64,000 nt of DNA from Enterobacter sp. 638. Lineage in GTDB: Bacteria > Pseudomonadota > Gammaproteobacteria > Enterobacterales > Enterobacteriaceae. The stretch is taken from positions 1 through 64,000 of the forward strand of contig NC_009436.1 in NCBI RefSeq assembly GCF_000016325.1, read 5' to 3'. Shown piece after piece: positions 12,815 through 24,699 of this stretch. Under the pieces are notes generated by a model. That model saw nothing but the letters and a program-made list of their open reading frames with translations. It was not told where the DNA came from and did no database searches. The position numbers and the translations under genes were made by a program. The number at the start of each line of letters is the position of its first letter. Position 1 is the stretch's first letter.

Positions 12815-12819
12815 TCCCC

Positions 12820-14046
12820 ATGAAAAAAATCACTTTCGCTCCCCGCCATCATCAACTCACGAATATCAATACCTGGACCGCAGACAGCCAGTGGCTGGTG
12901 TTTGACGTGCGCCCGTCCGGTGCGTCGTTTACCGGCGAAACCATTGAACGTGTGAATGTCGAAACGGGCGAGTGTGAGGTGATTTATCACGCCGGTCATG
13001 GCGCGCATGTTGGCGTGGTGACCGTTCATCCGACCGATGATAAGTACGTGTTTATCCATGGCCCAGAAAATCCGGATGCGAACTGGCAGTACGATTTTCA
13101 TCACCGCCGGGGTGTGACGGTGCAAAACGCGCAGGTCGAAAATCTCGATGCGATGGATATCACCACGCCCTACACGCCTGGCGCGTTGCGCGGCGGCAGC
13201 CATGTTCATGTTTTTAGTCCCAACGGACAGTTTGTCAGCTTTACCTATAACGACCATGTGCTGCACGAGCGCGATGCGAAACTTGATTTACGCAACGTGG
13301 GCGTGGCCGCACCGTTTGGCCCGGTGACGCCGCGCGGCAATCATCCGCGAGAATATGCAGGCGCATTCTGGAGCGTGCTGGTGAGTCGCACGACGCCGAC
13401 GCCGCTGCCGGGCAGCGATGAGATCAATCGTGCTTATGAAGAAGGGTGGATGGGTAACGATCGTGTGGCGTTTATCGGTGATACGCTGAGTAACAGCGGC
13501 GAAAAAGTGCCCGAACTGTTTATTGTCGATCTGCCAAAAGATGAACAGGGCTGGAAACGTGCTGGCAGTGAACCGCTGGAAGGAACGGCTGATAAGATGC
13601 CCGCGCCACCCGCCGGCGTGGTGCAGCGTCGTCTAACCTTTACCCATCAGAATCGCTTTCCGGGCCTGGTCAATGTCCCACGCCATTGGGTGCGCAGTCA
13701 TCCTCAGGCCAAAGAGATTGCGTTCCTGATGCGCGATGATAACGGCGTGGTGCAACTGTGGCTGATCGCGCCAGAGGGCGGAGAACCGCGCCAGCTGACG
13801 CATAACGCCAGCGATATTCAGTCGGCGTTTAACTGGCATCCGTCGGGCGATGCGCTTGGATTTGTGCTGGAGAATCGCATTGCGCTTGCGGATTCACTCA
13901 CCGGAAAAGTGACCTTTTTGACGTCCGATCACGGCAATCCGCCATCAGGCGACGCCATCGTGTTTTCACCGAACGGACAGCTTATTGCGTGGATGGAAGA
14001 GACGGCCGGTTTCCGTCAACTTTGGGTCACGGAAACCGGAAAGTAA
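12820..14046 (+). CDS. yidR: Oligogalacturonide lyase-like beta-propeller protein YidR
   Basis: YidR is a conserved 408-residue protein with WD40/TolB-like propeller blades, related to oligogalacturonide lyases of the PL22 type; its actual substrate is unknown. Visible blade motifs include DSQWLVFDVRPSG, SHVHVFSPNGQFVSFTYND, NWHPSGDALGFV and VFSPNGQLIAWM. The ATG at 12820 gives MKKITFAPRHHQL, matching the E. coli start; the in-frame ATG at 12778 is rejected. It follows dgoT by 51 bases. Its stop codon directly abuts the stop codon of convergent yidQ. Confidence 0.9.
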   Translation: MKKITFAPRHHQLTNINTWTADSQWLVFDVRPSGASFTGETIERVNVETGECEVIYHAGHGAHVGVVTVHPTDDKYVFIHGPENPDANWQYDFHHRRGVTVQNAQVENLDAMDITTPYTPGALRGGSHVHVFSPNGQFVSFTYNDHVLHERDAKLDLRNVGVAAPFGPVTPRGNHPREYAGAFWSVLVSRTTPTPLPGSDEINRAYEEGWMGNDRVAFIGDTLSNSGEKVPELFIVDLPKDEQGWKRAGSEPLEGTADKMPAPPAGVVQRRLTFTHQNRFPGLVNVPRHWVRSHPQAKEIAFLMRDDNGVVQLWLIAPEGGEPRQLTHNASDIQSAFNWHPSGDALGFVLENRIALADSLTGKVTFLTSDHGNPPSGDAIVFSPNGQLIAWMEETAGFRQLWVTETGK

Positions 14047-14379
14047 TTACGGGGCAGGCATTGCCCCAGGTGGGATAACAGCATTGGTCGCCAGATTCTG
14101 TTTCTCGCTGGCTTCGACCCGTGAGCGCACGGAGCTGTCGGTGCGGAACAGATCCCATGGGACTAATAGCGTGTCCATCACTGCCGTAAAAGGCAGATCC
14201 AGGATCGCCAGGGATTTGGTGCCCCAGTTTGTCTCGTCATCCGAAATCATCGCAGCGCTGGCGCGCGTCCCAGGATATGTTCCTTCTTTACCGCCGGTGT
14301 GAGACATCACGCTCGAACACCCGCAAAGTAAAACCATCACGCTGCACGCTGTCAGCTTTATCAGAACATTTTTCATCAT
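14047..14379 (-). CDS. yidQ: YceK/YidQ-family lipoprotein
   Basis: A 110-residue lipoprotein of the DUF1375 (YceK/YidQ) family, of unknown function. The signal peptide ends in the lipobox LLCGC, so Cys20 is the expected lipidated residue; the +2 residue is Ser, which predicts outer-membrane sorting by Lol. The mature part keeps SVMSHTGGKEGTYPGTRAS and the WGTKSLAILDLPFTAVMDTLLVPWD block. No good ribosome site is seen before the tandem ATG ATG; the first gives the E. coli length. Confidence 0.92.
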   Translation of the reverse strand: MMKNVLIKLTACSVMVLLCGCSSVMSHTGGKEGTYPGTRASAAMISDDETNWGTKSLAILDLPFTAVMDTLLVPWDLFRTDSSVRSRVEASEKQNLATNAVIPPGAMPAP

Positions 14380-14557
14380 CAGTTAATCAACGTTAATGGC
14401 CCGATAGAATAGCGATATCAATTTATAGCGAGCCATGTGCGAAATGAATAGTTGTAAAGCACTGCTCTGTGGCAGCCATCGCAGTTTAACCCTTTGTGCT
14501 GTAGCCCCAAGTCTATGCGAGTGCCAGCAAAGTGCAAAAAAATCTTACACGTTGAGT

Positions 14558-14586
14558 CTTGAAAAGAACGGAAGCAGACCCATTTT
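14558..14586 (+). promoter_or_regulatory. sigma-32 heat-shock promoter of ibpAB
   Basis: A -35 CTTGAAA (14558-14564) and a -10 CCCATTTT (14579-14586) are separated by 14 bases, matching the RpoH consensus. The predicted transcript starts about 100 bases before ibpA, leaving a long thermosensor leader. Nothing else is seen in the yidQ-ibpA gap (14380-14692) apart from this promoter and the leader. Confidence 0.85.
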
Positions 14587-14594
14587 ATGTGTGT

Positions 14595-14692
14595 AGCCCA
14601 AGAACGAACACGCCTGCGGGGTGTTTGTTGGCTCAGTGGTCTGTCCATCGTGGAAGGCCAAAATGACTTGCTGATTTCAGGAGCTTTGATTT
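14595..14692 (+). ncRNA. ROSE-type RNA thermometer in the ibpA 5' UTR
   Basis: Just before ibpA the transcript carries UUGCUG (14668-14673), a four-base AUUU loop, and CAGGAG (14678-14683), the ribosome site. The strands pair with a G-G mismatch, the hallmark of ROSE elements known in the ibpA leaders of E. coli and Salmonella. Heating opens this hairpin and frees the ribosome site. The exact 5' end is inferred from the sigma-32 promoter. Confidence 0.88.
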
Positions 14693-15103
14693 ATGCGTAA
14701 TTTCGATTTATCTCCGCTTTACCGTTCTGCTATTGGTTTTGACCGTCTGTTCAACCACTTAGAAAATAATCAAAGCCAGGGCAACGGCTACCCTCCTTAT
14801 AACGTTGAGCTGGTGGACGAAAACCACTACCGCATCGCCATTGCTGTCGCTGGGTTTGCTGAAAGCGAACTGGAGATCACCGCGCAGGACAACCTGCTGG
14901 TGGTGAAAGGCGCACATACGGCTGAGCAAAAAGAGCGCACCTATCTTTACCAGGGCATCGCTGAGCGCAACTTTGAGCGCAAATTCCAGCTCGCCGAAAA
15001 CATTCATGTTAAAGGCGCAAACCTGGTCAACGGCCTGCTGTTTGTCGATCTGGAACGTGTGATTCCGGAAGAGAAAAAACCGCGCCGTATCGAGATTAAC
15101 TAA
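14693..15103 (+). CDS. ibpA: Small heat-shock protein IbpA
   Basis: IbpA is a cytoplasmic holdase that co-aggregates with unfolded proteins and helps DnaK/ClpB recover them. The 136-residue protein starts [20 protein letters not shown] and has the alpha-crystallin domain at about residues 30-125 ([20 protein letters not shown] to [17 protein letters not shown]). The C-terminal I-x-I-type anchor (RRIEIN) is visible. Control is dual: sigma-32 transcription and a ROSE thermometer. ibpB follows in the same operon. Confidence 0.97.
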   Translation: MRNFDLSPLYRSAIGFDRLFNHLENNQSQGNGYPPYNVELVDENHYRIAIAVAGFAESELEITAQDNLLVVKGAHTAEQKERTYLYQGIAERNFERKFQLAENIHVKGANLVNGLLFVDLERVIPEEKKPRRIEIN

Positions 15104-15189
15104 TTAAGCGGGTCGCGCTGGCGGCCCACCCAGAATTGCTTGCCGTAAGGGAGCAAATGCGAATCCATCCGGATTTGCAGGTATAACTG

Positions 15190-15227
15190 CGCACAAAAAA
15201 TGTGCGGAACTCGCTTCTCAGAAGGAG
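15190..15227 (+). promoter_or_regulatory. Structured ibpB leader, possible second thermometer
   Basis: The ibpA-ibpB spacer ends in two hairpins: CGCACA/TGTGCG (15190-15206, loop AAAAA), then CTTC/GAAG (15214-15224), which reaches the GAAGGAG ribosome site at 15221-15227. A thermosensor before ibpB has been described in E. coli. Here the function is inferred from the fold over the ribosome site. Confidence 0.55.
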
Positions 15228-15235
15228 AAAATAGT

Positions 15236-15664
15236 ATGCGTAATCATGATTTATCCCCACTTCTGCGTCAGTGGATTGGTTTTGACAAACTGGCTAACGC
15301 CCTGCAAAGCACCGCTGAACACCAGGCTTTCCCGCCGTACAACATCGAAAAAAGCGATGACAACCACTATCGCATCACGTTGGCGCTGGCCGGGTTCCGT
15401 CAGGACGACTTGGATATCCAGCTCGAAGGCACGCGTTTAACGGTGAAAGGGACGCCTGAAAAACCGGAAACTGAGACCAAATGGCTGCATCAGGGTCTGG
15501 TTATTCAGCCGTTCAGCCTGAGCTTTACGCTGGCCGACCATATGGAAGTCACCGGTGCGACCTTTACCAACGGGCTGTTACATATCGATTTGACCCGTAA
15601 CGTGCCCGAAGCGTTGGCTCCGCAGCGTATCGCCATCAGCGACCGTCCGGCACTGAACAGCTAA
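15236..15664 (+). CDS. ibpB: Small heat-shock protein IbpB
   Basis: IbpB is the partner holdase of IbpA; the two assemble on aggregates with different substrate-release roles. The 142-residue protein has the alpha-crystallin domain ([22 protein letters not shown] to [18 protein letters not shown]) and the C-terminal RIAI motif. The ATG at 15236 follows GAAGGAG; an in-frame ATG at 15200 lies in the structured leader and is rejected. A strong terminator at 15726 ends the operon. Confidence 0.97.
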   Translation: MRNHDLSPLLRQWIGFDKLANALQSTAEHQAFPPYNIEKSDDNHYRITLALAGFRQDDLDIQLEGTRLTVKGTPEKPETETKWLHQGLVIQPFSLSFTLADHMEVTGATFTNGLLHIDLTRNVPEALAPQRIAISDRPALNS

Positions 15665-15681
15665 TCCCCTGCGGGGTGATG

Positions 15682-15720
15682 CTCTCACCCCGGCCTCTCC
15701 CACAGAGAGAGGGTGAAAAG
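15682..15720. repeat. CCCTCACCCC/CTCTCCC-type palindromic repeat
   Basis: CTCTCACCCCGGCCTCTCCC followed by GAGAGAGGGTGA forms an imperfect palindrome. It belongs to the same family as the copies at 36464-36566, 37551 and 37645. Such GC-rich intergenic palindromes are common in enterobacterial genomes and often sit at transcript ends. Confidence 0.6.
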
Positions 15721-15725
15721 ATAAG

Positions 15726-15749
15726 GCCCTGCCTCGGCAGGGCTTTTTT
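15726..15749 (+). terminator. Intrinsic terminator of ibpAB
   Basis: GCCCTGC pairs with GCAGGGC around the loop CTCG, followed by six T residues (15744-15749). Confidence 0.9.
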
Positions 15750-15828
15750 GTGCGCCATCGCCCATACAACCCCCTCACGCTCTGAGAGAATCCTTAAAAT
15801 AACTCAGGTTATGCTCAGGGAATCGATC

Positions 15829-17490
15829 ATGAGTGATATCGCATTAACGGTTAGCGTGCTGGCCCTGGTGGCGGTGGTTGGGCTGTGGATTGGCAATATC
15901 AAAATTCGTGGTGTTGGACTTGGCATCGGCGGGGTGCTGTTCGGCGGGATTTTTATTGGCCATTTTGCCGAGCAACTGGGCATCACGCTCAGCGCTGAGA
16001 TGCTGCATTTCATTCAGGAATTCGGCCTGATCCTCTTTGTGTACACCATCGGCATCCAGGTCGGTCCGGGTTTTTTCGCCTCTCTGCGCGTCTCCGGCTT
16101 ACGGCTCAACCTCTTTGCGCTCGGGATTGTGGTGATGGGCGGCGTAGTGACCGCCATTCTGCACAAACTCTTCGAGATACCGCTGCCGGTGGTTCTGGGG
16201 ATTTTCTCCGGGGCGGTCACCAACACGCCAGCGCTGGGTGCTGGACAACAAATATTGCGCGATCTGGGCATCGCGCCTGACGTCGTAGACCAGATGGGGA
16301 TGAGCTATGCGATGGCCTATCCGTTCGGGATCTGCGGGATTCTGCTGACCATGTGGCTGGTGCGCGTTCTGTTTCGCATCAACGTTGACGACGAAGCCAA
16401 AAAGCACGAATCCGCGATAACCAACGGCCACGCGCTGATCAAAACCATCAATATCCGTGTCGAAAACCCTAACCTCAGCAATATGGCGATTCAGGATGTC
16501 CCGATTCTGAACAGTATCAGCATCATCTGCTCGCGCCTCAAACGCGGCGATATGCTGATGGTGCCATCGCCAGGAACCGTCATTCAAATCGGCGATTTAC
16601 TGCATCTGGTCGGGCAACCGGGGGATTTACACAGCGCGCAGCTGGTGATCGGCCAGGAGGTCGAAACCTCTCTTTCCACACGCGGAACCGACATGCGTGT
16701 GGAGCGTGTGGTGGTCACGAACGAACAGGTTTTGGGCAAGAAAATCCGCGATTTGCAGGTAAAAGAGCGCTACGACGTCGTTATTTCCCGCCTTAATCGC
16801 GCGGGCGTGGAACTGGTCGCAAGCCCGGATGCCAGCCTGCAATTTGGCGATATCCTCAATCTGGTGGGGCGTCCGTCCTCTATCGACGCGGTCGCCGATA
16901 TGGTGGGCAACGCTCAGCAAAAATTGCAGCAGGTACAGATGCTGCCGGTGTTTATCGGCATTGGGCTTGGCGTGTTGCTCGGGTCTATTCCGCTGTACGT
17001 GCCGGGTTTTCCAGTGGCGCTGAAGCTTGGCCTGGCGGGCGGGCCGCTGATCATGGCGCTGATTCTTGGGCGTATCGGCTGCATCGGTAAGCTGTACTGG
17101 TTTATGCCGCCGAGCGCGAACCTGGCGTTGCGCGAGCTGGGCATCGTGCTGTTTCTGTCCGTTGTCGGGCTAAAATCGGGCGGTGATTTTATTGATACGC
17201 TGGCCCATGGCGAGGGCATCAGCTGGATTGGCTACGGCTTTTTCATCACCGCCGTTCCACTGCTGACGATCGGGATTCTGGCGCGGATTTTCACCAACAT
17301 GAACTACCTGACGCTGTGCGGCATGCTGGCCGGTTCGATGACCGATCCGCCTGCGCTGGCCTTTGCCAATAACCTTCACGCCACCAGCGGTGCGGCAGCG
17401 CTGTCCTATGCCACGGTTTATCCGCTGGTGATGTTCCTGCGCATCATCACCCCGCAGCTACTGGCCGTGCTGTTCTGGGGGATGGGCTAA
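15829..17490 (+). CDS. yidE: AspT/YidE-family putative transporter
   Basis: A 553-residue inner-membrane protein of the aspartate:alanine exchanger family, substrate unknown. Order: five or so TM helices carrying GPGFFASLR and the conserved [15 protein letters not shown]; two TrkA-C (RCK_C) cytoplasmic domains (about residues 190-370, with [10 protein letters not shown] and [10 protein letters not shown]); then a second TM bundle with a matching repeat [13 protein letters not shown]. The ATG at 15829 follows AGGGA and gives [14 protein letters not shown] as in E. coli. The 3' end overlaps convergent yidP by 33 bases. Confidence 0.94.
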   Translation: MSDIALTVSVLALVAVVGLWIGNIKIRGVGLGIGGVLFGGIFIGHFAEQLGITLSAEMLHFIQEFGLILFVYTIGIQVGPGFFASLRVSGLRLNLFALGIVVMGGVVTAILHKLFEIPLPVVLGIFSGAVTNTPALGAGQQILRDLGIAPDVVDQMGMSYAMAYPFGICGILLTMWLVRVLFRINVDDEAKKHESAITNGHALIKTINIRVENPNLSNMAIQDVPILNSISIICSRLKRGDMLMVPSPGTVIQIGDLLHLVGQPGDLHSAQLVIGQEVETSLSTRGTDMRVERVVVTNEQVLGKKIRDLQVKERYDVVISRLNRAGVELVASPDASLQFGDILNLVGRPSSIDAVADMVGNAQQKLQQVQMLPVFIGIGLGVLLGSIPLYVPGFPVALKLGLAGGPLIMALILGRIGCIGKLYWFMPPSANLALRELGIVLFLSVVGLKSGGDFIDTLAHGEGISWIGYGFFITAVPLLTIGILARIFTNMNYLTLCGMLAGSMTDPPALAFANNLHATSGAAALSYATVYPLVMFLRIITPQLLAVLFWGMG

Positions 17491-18204
17491 TAGCGCCTCC
17501 GGATGGATGCGCCGCAGATGGTAGTCCACCTGGTAATCACTGGTATTGCGGAACATCACGGAATAATTGAGAAACTCGCCGCTGTCGCTGTAGGAAAGAG
17601 ACGTTATCCGCAGCAGCGGCGTATGCTCAGGTAAGTTCATATAGCTGGCAAGTTGTTTATCCGCCAAAACCGGTGTCAGGCTCTCAATGTTGCCGCTGAT
17701 CGTTATCCCGCACTCCTTCTCAATATAATCAAACTTCGATCCTTCAAGATGCGCCAGCGAAAGATGACGGAACAGTTTTACTGGCATAAAACTGTCTTCC
17801 AGCATCAGCGGTTTCCCCTCGACGTAACGCACCCGGCGCGAAAAATAGATTCGCTCATCAATCTGGATGCGCAACTGGCTGGCAATGGCAGGCGGAGCGG
17901 GCATCACTTCAAACTGCAATACCTTGCTCTGCACCTCTTTTCCCTGCTGGCGCAGCACCTCCACTAACCCCGTCAGGTTGGTGGTTTCATGATGGACGTC
18001 TTTTCGCGCCACAAAGGTGCCGCTGCCATGGCGACGTACCACCAGGCCCCAGCTGACCAGCAGATCCAGGGCTTTGCGGATGGTCATACGCGCGACGCCA
18101 AACTCCTGCGCCAGCGTTTTCTCACCGGGTAAGGGGCTGCCGATATTGTAGTCGGAGGAATTCAGCCGCAAACGTAATCTGTCAGCAATAGATTTGTAGA
18201 TCAC
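17458..18204 (-). CDS. yidP: GntR/HutC-family regulator YidP
   Basis: A 248-residue transcription factor with an N-terminal winged helix (residues 1-70, [23 protein letters not shown]) and a C-terminal UTRA ligand domain ([42 protein letters not shown]). It is divergent from glvCB and, by position, probably controls the alpha-glucoside operon; the related E. coli gene sits beside the cryptic glv genes. The C-terminus overlaps yidE by 33 bases and differs from E. coli there. Confidence 0.9.
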   Translation of the reverse strand: MIYKSIADRLRLRLNSSDYNIGSPLPGEKTLAQEFGVARMTIRKALDLLVSWGLVVRRHGSGTFVARKDVHHETTNLTGLVEVLRQQGKEVQSKVLQFEVMPAPPAIASQLRIQIDERIYFSRRVRYVEGKPLMLEDSFMPVKLFRHLSLAHLEGSKFDYIEKECGITISGNIESLTPVLADKQLASYMNLPEHTPLLRITSLSYSDSGEFLNYSVMFRNTSDYQVDYHLRRIHPEALLAHPPEQHGQ

Positions 18205-18206
18205 CT

Positions 18207-18404
18207 GTAGACCTCTCTGCCCCTATTTATACGGTCATTTCACTCAAACATGTCCAGATTTTAAGTTAAAAGTAGACCTCACTGAGCAAAATAAAACCAT
18301 GAATGCGATCACGAATCGCAGCGGCGCGCAATGTTAACGACTGAGCAAATTCTTATTCTGATTTCAGGCCAGCAAAAAACCATAAAGGCCTCTACTCCTA
18401 CAGG
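18207..18404. promoter_or_regulatory. yidP-glvCB control region with repeated GTAGACCTC
   Basis: The 9-base word GTAGACCTC occurs at 18207-18215, next to the yidP start, and again at 18272-18280. An inverted relative, CCTACAGG (minus strand CCTGTAGG), lies at 18397-18404, just before glvCB. UTRA-type GntR proteins bind such short elements, so these are candidate YidP operators that would control both divergent promoters. Confidence 0.5.
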
Positions 18405-18424
18405 TTGTTAAATGAGGATTTAAA

Positions 18425-21360
<2,936 letters not shown>

Positions 21361-21369
21361 TCCTGACCC

Positions 21370-21390
21370 CCGGCATCGTCATGATGCCGG
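21370..21390 (+). terminator. Hairpin after glvA
   Basis: CCGGCATC (21370-21377) pairs with GATGCCGG (21383-21390) around GTCAT. No clean T run follows, so termination strength is uncertain. Confidence 0.5.
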
Positions 21391-21453
21391 TCTCCTTGTC
21401 CGTGTCGATTTACGCTATGCTGAGGCCAGCATGCGGCACGACAAGGAGTTTTC

Positions 21454-21801
21454 ATGAGAATTTCCCGCTTCGGCGAAGCGCCGGATTATCGCTTTTCGCT
21501 GGCAAATGAACGTACATTCTTGGCGTGGATCCGCACCGCGCTGGGCTTTCTGGCGGCGGGCGTTGGGCTGGATCAGCTCGCCCCGGATTTCGCCACCCCG
21601 CTGATTCGCGAAGTGCTGGCGTTACTGCTCTGCCTGTTCGCGGGCATCCTGGCGATCTACGGGTATCTGCGCTGGCTGCGCAATGAAAAAGCGATGCGCC
21701 TGAAGCAAGACCTGCCCTACACGCGCGGGCTGTTTATCATCAGCGTGATGTTGCTGTCGGTAGCGGCCGTGGTAATGGCGCTGGTGTTTTATGGTGGATA
21801 G
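21454..21801 (+). CDS. yidH: DUF202 inner-membrane protein YidH
   Basis: A 115-residue membrane protein with three hydrophobic helices and the DUF202 signature FSLANERTFLAWIRTALGFL near the N-terminus. Function is unknown. AAGGAG sits before the ATG. Its last 11 bases overlap yidG, so the two DUF202 proteins are probably co-translated and may form a complex; that is inference. Confidence 0.92.
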   Translation: MRISRFGEAPDYRFSLANERTFLAWIRTALGFLAAGVGLDQLAPDFATPLIREVLALLLCLFAGILAIYGYLRWLRNEKAMRLKQDLPYTRGLFIISVMLLSVAAVVMALVFYGG

Positions 21802-22147
21802 CCGCAAAGCGCGGCGCGAGGCCGATCCCGGCCTGCAACCGGAGCGCACTTCGCTCGCCTGGCTGCGCACAATGCTGGGTTACGGCGCGCTGATTGCACT
21901 GGCGATCAAGCATAACTGGCATCGTACGGGACTGCCGTTCTGGATATCGATGGTAGTGCTGGCCTTGGTCGGGGTTATTTTGTGGCGCTACACCCGCAGC
22001 CGCAATGTGATGGACGTGAATCACGCCGATTTCGTGCAGCCGAAAGCCGTGCGTGACAAATTCCTGATCGCTCTCGCGGTGCTCTCTCTCGCATTACTGT
22101 TTGCGGTCACGCACCTACAGCAAATCTTTCTGTTTTTAAGAACATAA
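21791..22147 (+). CDS. yidG: DUF202 inner-membrane protein YidG
   Basis: A 118-residue protein with the DUF202 signature GLQPERTSLAWLRTMLGYG and three hydrophobic segments. The start MVDSRKARREADPG matches E. coli YidG (MPDSRKARR). It begins inside yidH; a GTG one codon downstream is the only alternative. Function is unknown. Confidence 0.9.
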   Translation: MVDSRKARREADPGLQPERTSLAWLRTMLGYGALIALAIKHNWHRTGLPFWISMVVLALVGVILWRYTRSRNVMDVNHADFVQPKAVRDKFLIALAVLSLALLFAVTHLQQIFLFLRT

Positions 22148-22212
22148 ATCCCAGCCGTTAAACCTCTGCGACTGACGCTCTTCAGAAAAGAAATACGCCA
22201 GCCGCAGAAAAA

Positions 22213-23514
22213 TCATCTTCCCTTCGCCAGATATTTCGCCATCTCATCCTGCGGAACCATACCGCCGCCGGTCGCCCAGACCAGGTGCGTTGCCTTATCC
22301 AGCACGTATTTTTTGCTCGCGCAGACGCGAATCGGCCCGGCCATACCCGCCAGCGCTGACGGCTCAAGCTGGATGCCTTCTTCTTGCGCCAGCCAGCTCA
22401 GCATGTCGTACATACTCTGATCGGACAGGGTGTAGAATCCGTCCAGCAGGCGCTCCATCGCGCGGCCCACAAATCCCGATGCGCGCCCCACGGCCAGCCC
22501 GTCAGCCGCCGTCACGTTATCGATCCCCAGATCCTGCACCGCAATTTCGTCGTGCAGGCCGGTGTAGACGCCTAACAGCATGCACGGCGAATGCGTTGGC
22601 TCGGCAAAGAAACAGTGAACGTTATCTCCAAACGCCAGCTTCAGCCCGAACGCGACGCCACCAGGACCGCCGCCGACGCCACACGGCAGATAGACAAACA
22701 GCGGATGTTCCGCATCCACGACCCGTCCCTGCGCTGCGAATTGCGCTTTCAAACGCGCGCCCGCCACCGCATAGCCTAAAAACAGCGTGCGCGAGTTTTC
22801 GTCGTCGATAAAGAAACAGTTCGGATCGCTTTCGGCGGCTTTACGCCCCTGCTCGACGGCGACGCCGTAATCCTGTTCATACTCAACCACTTGTACGCCA
22901 TGGCTGCGCAGTTTCGCCTTTTTCCATTCGCGGGCGTCGGCGGACATATGCACCGTTACCTTAAAGCCGATGCGCGCGCTCATGATCCCGATTGACATGC
23001 CCAGATTGCCGGTGGACCCGACGGCGATGCTGTAGTTGCTGAAAAAATCCGTAAAGCGCGGTTCCAGTAAAACGCGGTAATCGTCGGTTAACGACAGCAA
23101 CCCGGCTCCCAGCGCCAGTTTTTCGGCATGGGTCAGCACTTCGTAAATCCCGCCACGGGCTTTGATGGAGCCGGAAATCGGCAGGTGGCTGTCCTTTTTC
23201 AGCAGCAGCGTGCCAGGGATTCTTTCACCAGCTGCCTTTTCGAGGCGCTTATGCATGGAAGGGATAGCCACCACGTCAGATTCGATAATGCCGTTTTTCT
23301 CAGCCGTTTCTGGAAATGCGGTTGCCAGATACGGTGCAAAACGCGCCAGACGCGCATGGGCATCGTCAACATCCGTCTGTGTGAGACCCACATGCGGCAA
23401 ACCCTCGGCAAGGGTAGTGGTGCGCGGATTAAACCAGGTTGTCTCTTTCAGGGCGATAAGATCGTCGACCAAAGGAAACTGGGCGATGAGCGGGCTGATT
23501 GCAGTTGTATTCAT
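22213..23514 (-). CDS. dsdA: D-serine dehydratase (ammonia-lyase)
   Basis: DsdA detoxifies D-serine to pyruvate and ammonia using PLP. With the ATG at 23514 the PLP lysine falls at residue 118 (SGSIKARGG), the E. coli number; GAG lies 7 bases upstream. A glycine-rich phosphate loop ([13 protein letters not shown]) and [17 protein letters not shown] segment are present. The 433-residue protein is about 9 residues shorter than in E. coli, in a segment before [10 protein letters not shown]. Neither the activator gene dsdC nor the permease gene dsdX is beside it, so it stands alone. Confidence 0.94.
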   Translation of the reverse strand: MNTTAISPLIAQFPLVDDLIALKETTWFNPRTTTLAEGLPHVGLTQTDVDDAHARLARFAPYLATAFPETAEKNGIIESDVVAIPSMHKRLEKAAGERIPGTLLLKKDSHLPISGSIKARGGIYEVLTHAEKLALGAGLLSLTDDYRVLLEPRFTDFFSNYSIAVGSTGNLGMSIGIMSARIGFKVTVHMSADAREWKKAKLRSHGVQVVEYEQDYGVAVEQGRKAAESDPNCFFIDDENSRTLFLGYAVAGARLKAQFAAQGRVVDAEHPLFVYLPCGVGGGPGGVAFGLKLAFGDNVHCFFAEPTHSPCMLLGVYTGLHDEIAVQDLGIDNVTAADGLAVGRASGFVGRAMERLLDGFYTLSDQSMYDMLSWLAQEEGIQLEPSALAGMAGPIRVCASKKYVLDKATHLVWATGGGMVPQDEMAKYLAKGR

Positions 23515-23610
23515 CATTTTTCTCAGAATAAGTTCGCTTTGACTCTACACCATTCACGAAAAAGCGTGCTAAATACAGAGTATTGCTTTCGATTTTACGC
23601 AAGGTTAACC

Positions 23611-24699
23611 GTGTTAAAACCGTTGATTGCTGCTGCGCTCATTTTCTCTGCAGGCTTCTGTTTTGCTGCCGATCCCCCGCTGACGGCTGCGCGCTATGCG
23701 CAGCAGCTCGGCGTGGGTATCGACGTTGACTGGGCACGCACCGAGCGCGGTATCCGTGAGTTTGATCCGCTGGTGGTCCGCGATTTTCGCGCGAAAGGTT
23801 TTACCCATGTCCGCATTCGCGTGGCGGGTGAACCCACGGAAGCGCGTCTGATCCATCTTCGCAAACTGGTGGAGGCCTGCGATCAATACGGCGTCATTCC
23901 GATTATCGCCTATCAGGCTGATGAATATAAAAATGACCCGAAAGCGGAAAATGAAAAAGAGGTGGTGAACTGGTGGATTGCCGTGGCGCACTACTTCGAA
24001 AAAAGCTCGCCGTTGCTGGGATTTGACCTGATTTATGAGCCGGCGGATAAGCTGAATCACAATCTGGCGTCCCTGAATCGCGTCTATGAAAAAACGATCA
24101 AAACCGTTCACGGCATCGATGCGCAAAGAATGATTTTTGTCGCGCCGCGCTTACGCGCGGCACCGGAAGACCTGTCCAGCCTGAAACTCCCCGCGCACAG
24201 CCAAAACTATGTGCTGGCTGAATGGCATATCTTCCCGTGGGGACCGCTCAAAAATAACGGCAAATACCCGTGGACGTCGGGCACGGCGGCAGAGAAATCG
24301 GCTATTCGTAGCCGGATCAATGCGGCGCTGCGCTGGCAGCAAAAAACCGGACACGTCAGTTGGGTGGGCGGTTGGGGCGTGGGTGAACCCAGCCGCCTGA
24401 CGCCATCGGTGGAGCAGATGGCATTCGCCAGCTTTATGGCTTGCGAGCTTCAACAGGCCAAAATTCCCTACGCCATCAACGCAGATTTTCAGTTTTATGA
24501 CGGGGAAGAGGGGGCGTGGCGGTCGGCACCAGAACCGTTATTGCAGGTGATGATGACACCGGTTTGCGAAAAGCCCGACGAGATGCCGGGCCATCATGCG
24601 GTTAAACCATCTGCTCGTGATGCGGCTCACGTGACGCCAGCGGTAGCCAGCAAAGTAAAATCAGCAGCCCCATCAGCGTCATCAGCAGGCCAAGGCTAG
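23611..24699 (+). CDS. Secreted GH5-like (cellulase-family) protein
   Basis: A 362-residue exported protein. The signal peptide (residues 1-19, ending FCFA) is followed by a TIM-barrel-like domain: WARTERGIREFDPLVVRDFRAKGFTHVRIRV, GVIPIIAYQADEY, LIYEPADKL and VLAEWHIFPWG. This pattern suits glycoside hydrolase family 5, with Glu of YEP as a candidate acid/base; the nucleophile is not assigned. The start is GTG 23611 with AAGG 7 bases upstream, because upstream codons are antisense to dsdA. The last 98 bases overlap convergent emrD and encode a Ser/Ala-rich tail. The substrate is unknown. Confidence 0.75.
   Translation: MLKPLIAAALIFSAGFCFAADPPLTAARYAQQLGVGIDVDWARTERGIREFDPLVVRDFRAKGFTHVRIRVAGEPTEARLIHLRKLVEACDQYGVIPIIAYQADEYKNDPKAENEKEVVNWWIAVAHYFEKSSPLLGFDLIYEPADKLNHNLASLNRVYEKTIKTVHGIDAQRMIFVAPRLRAAPEDLSSLKLPAHSQNYVLAEWHIFPWGPLKNNGKYPWTSGTAAEKSAIRSRINAALRWQQKTGHVSWVGGWGVGEPSRLTPSVEQMAFASFMACELQQAKIPYAINADFQFYDGEEGAWRSAPEPLLQVMMTPVCEKPDEMPGHHAVKPSARDAAHVTPAVASKVKSAAPSASSAGQG

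Noticed and set aside
23128..23610. 161-codon upstream extension of the GH5-like gene
   Set aside because: It is antisense to dsdA, and the signal peptide begins at GTG 23611.
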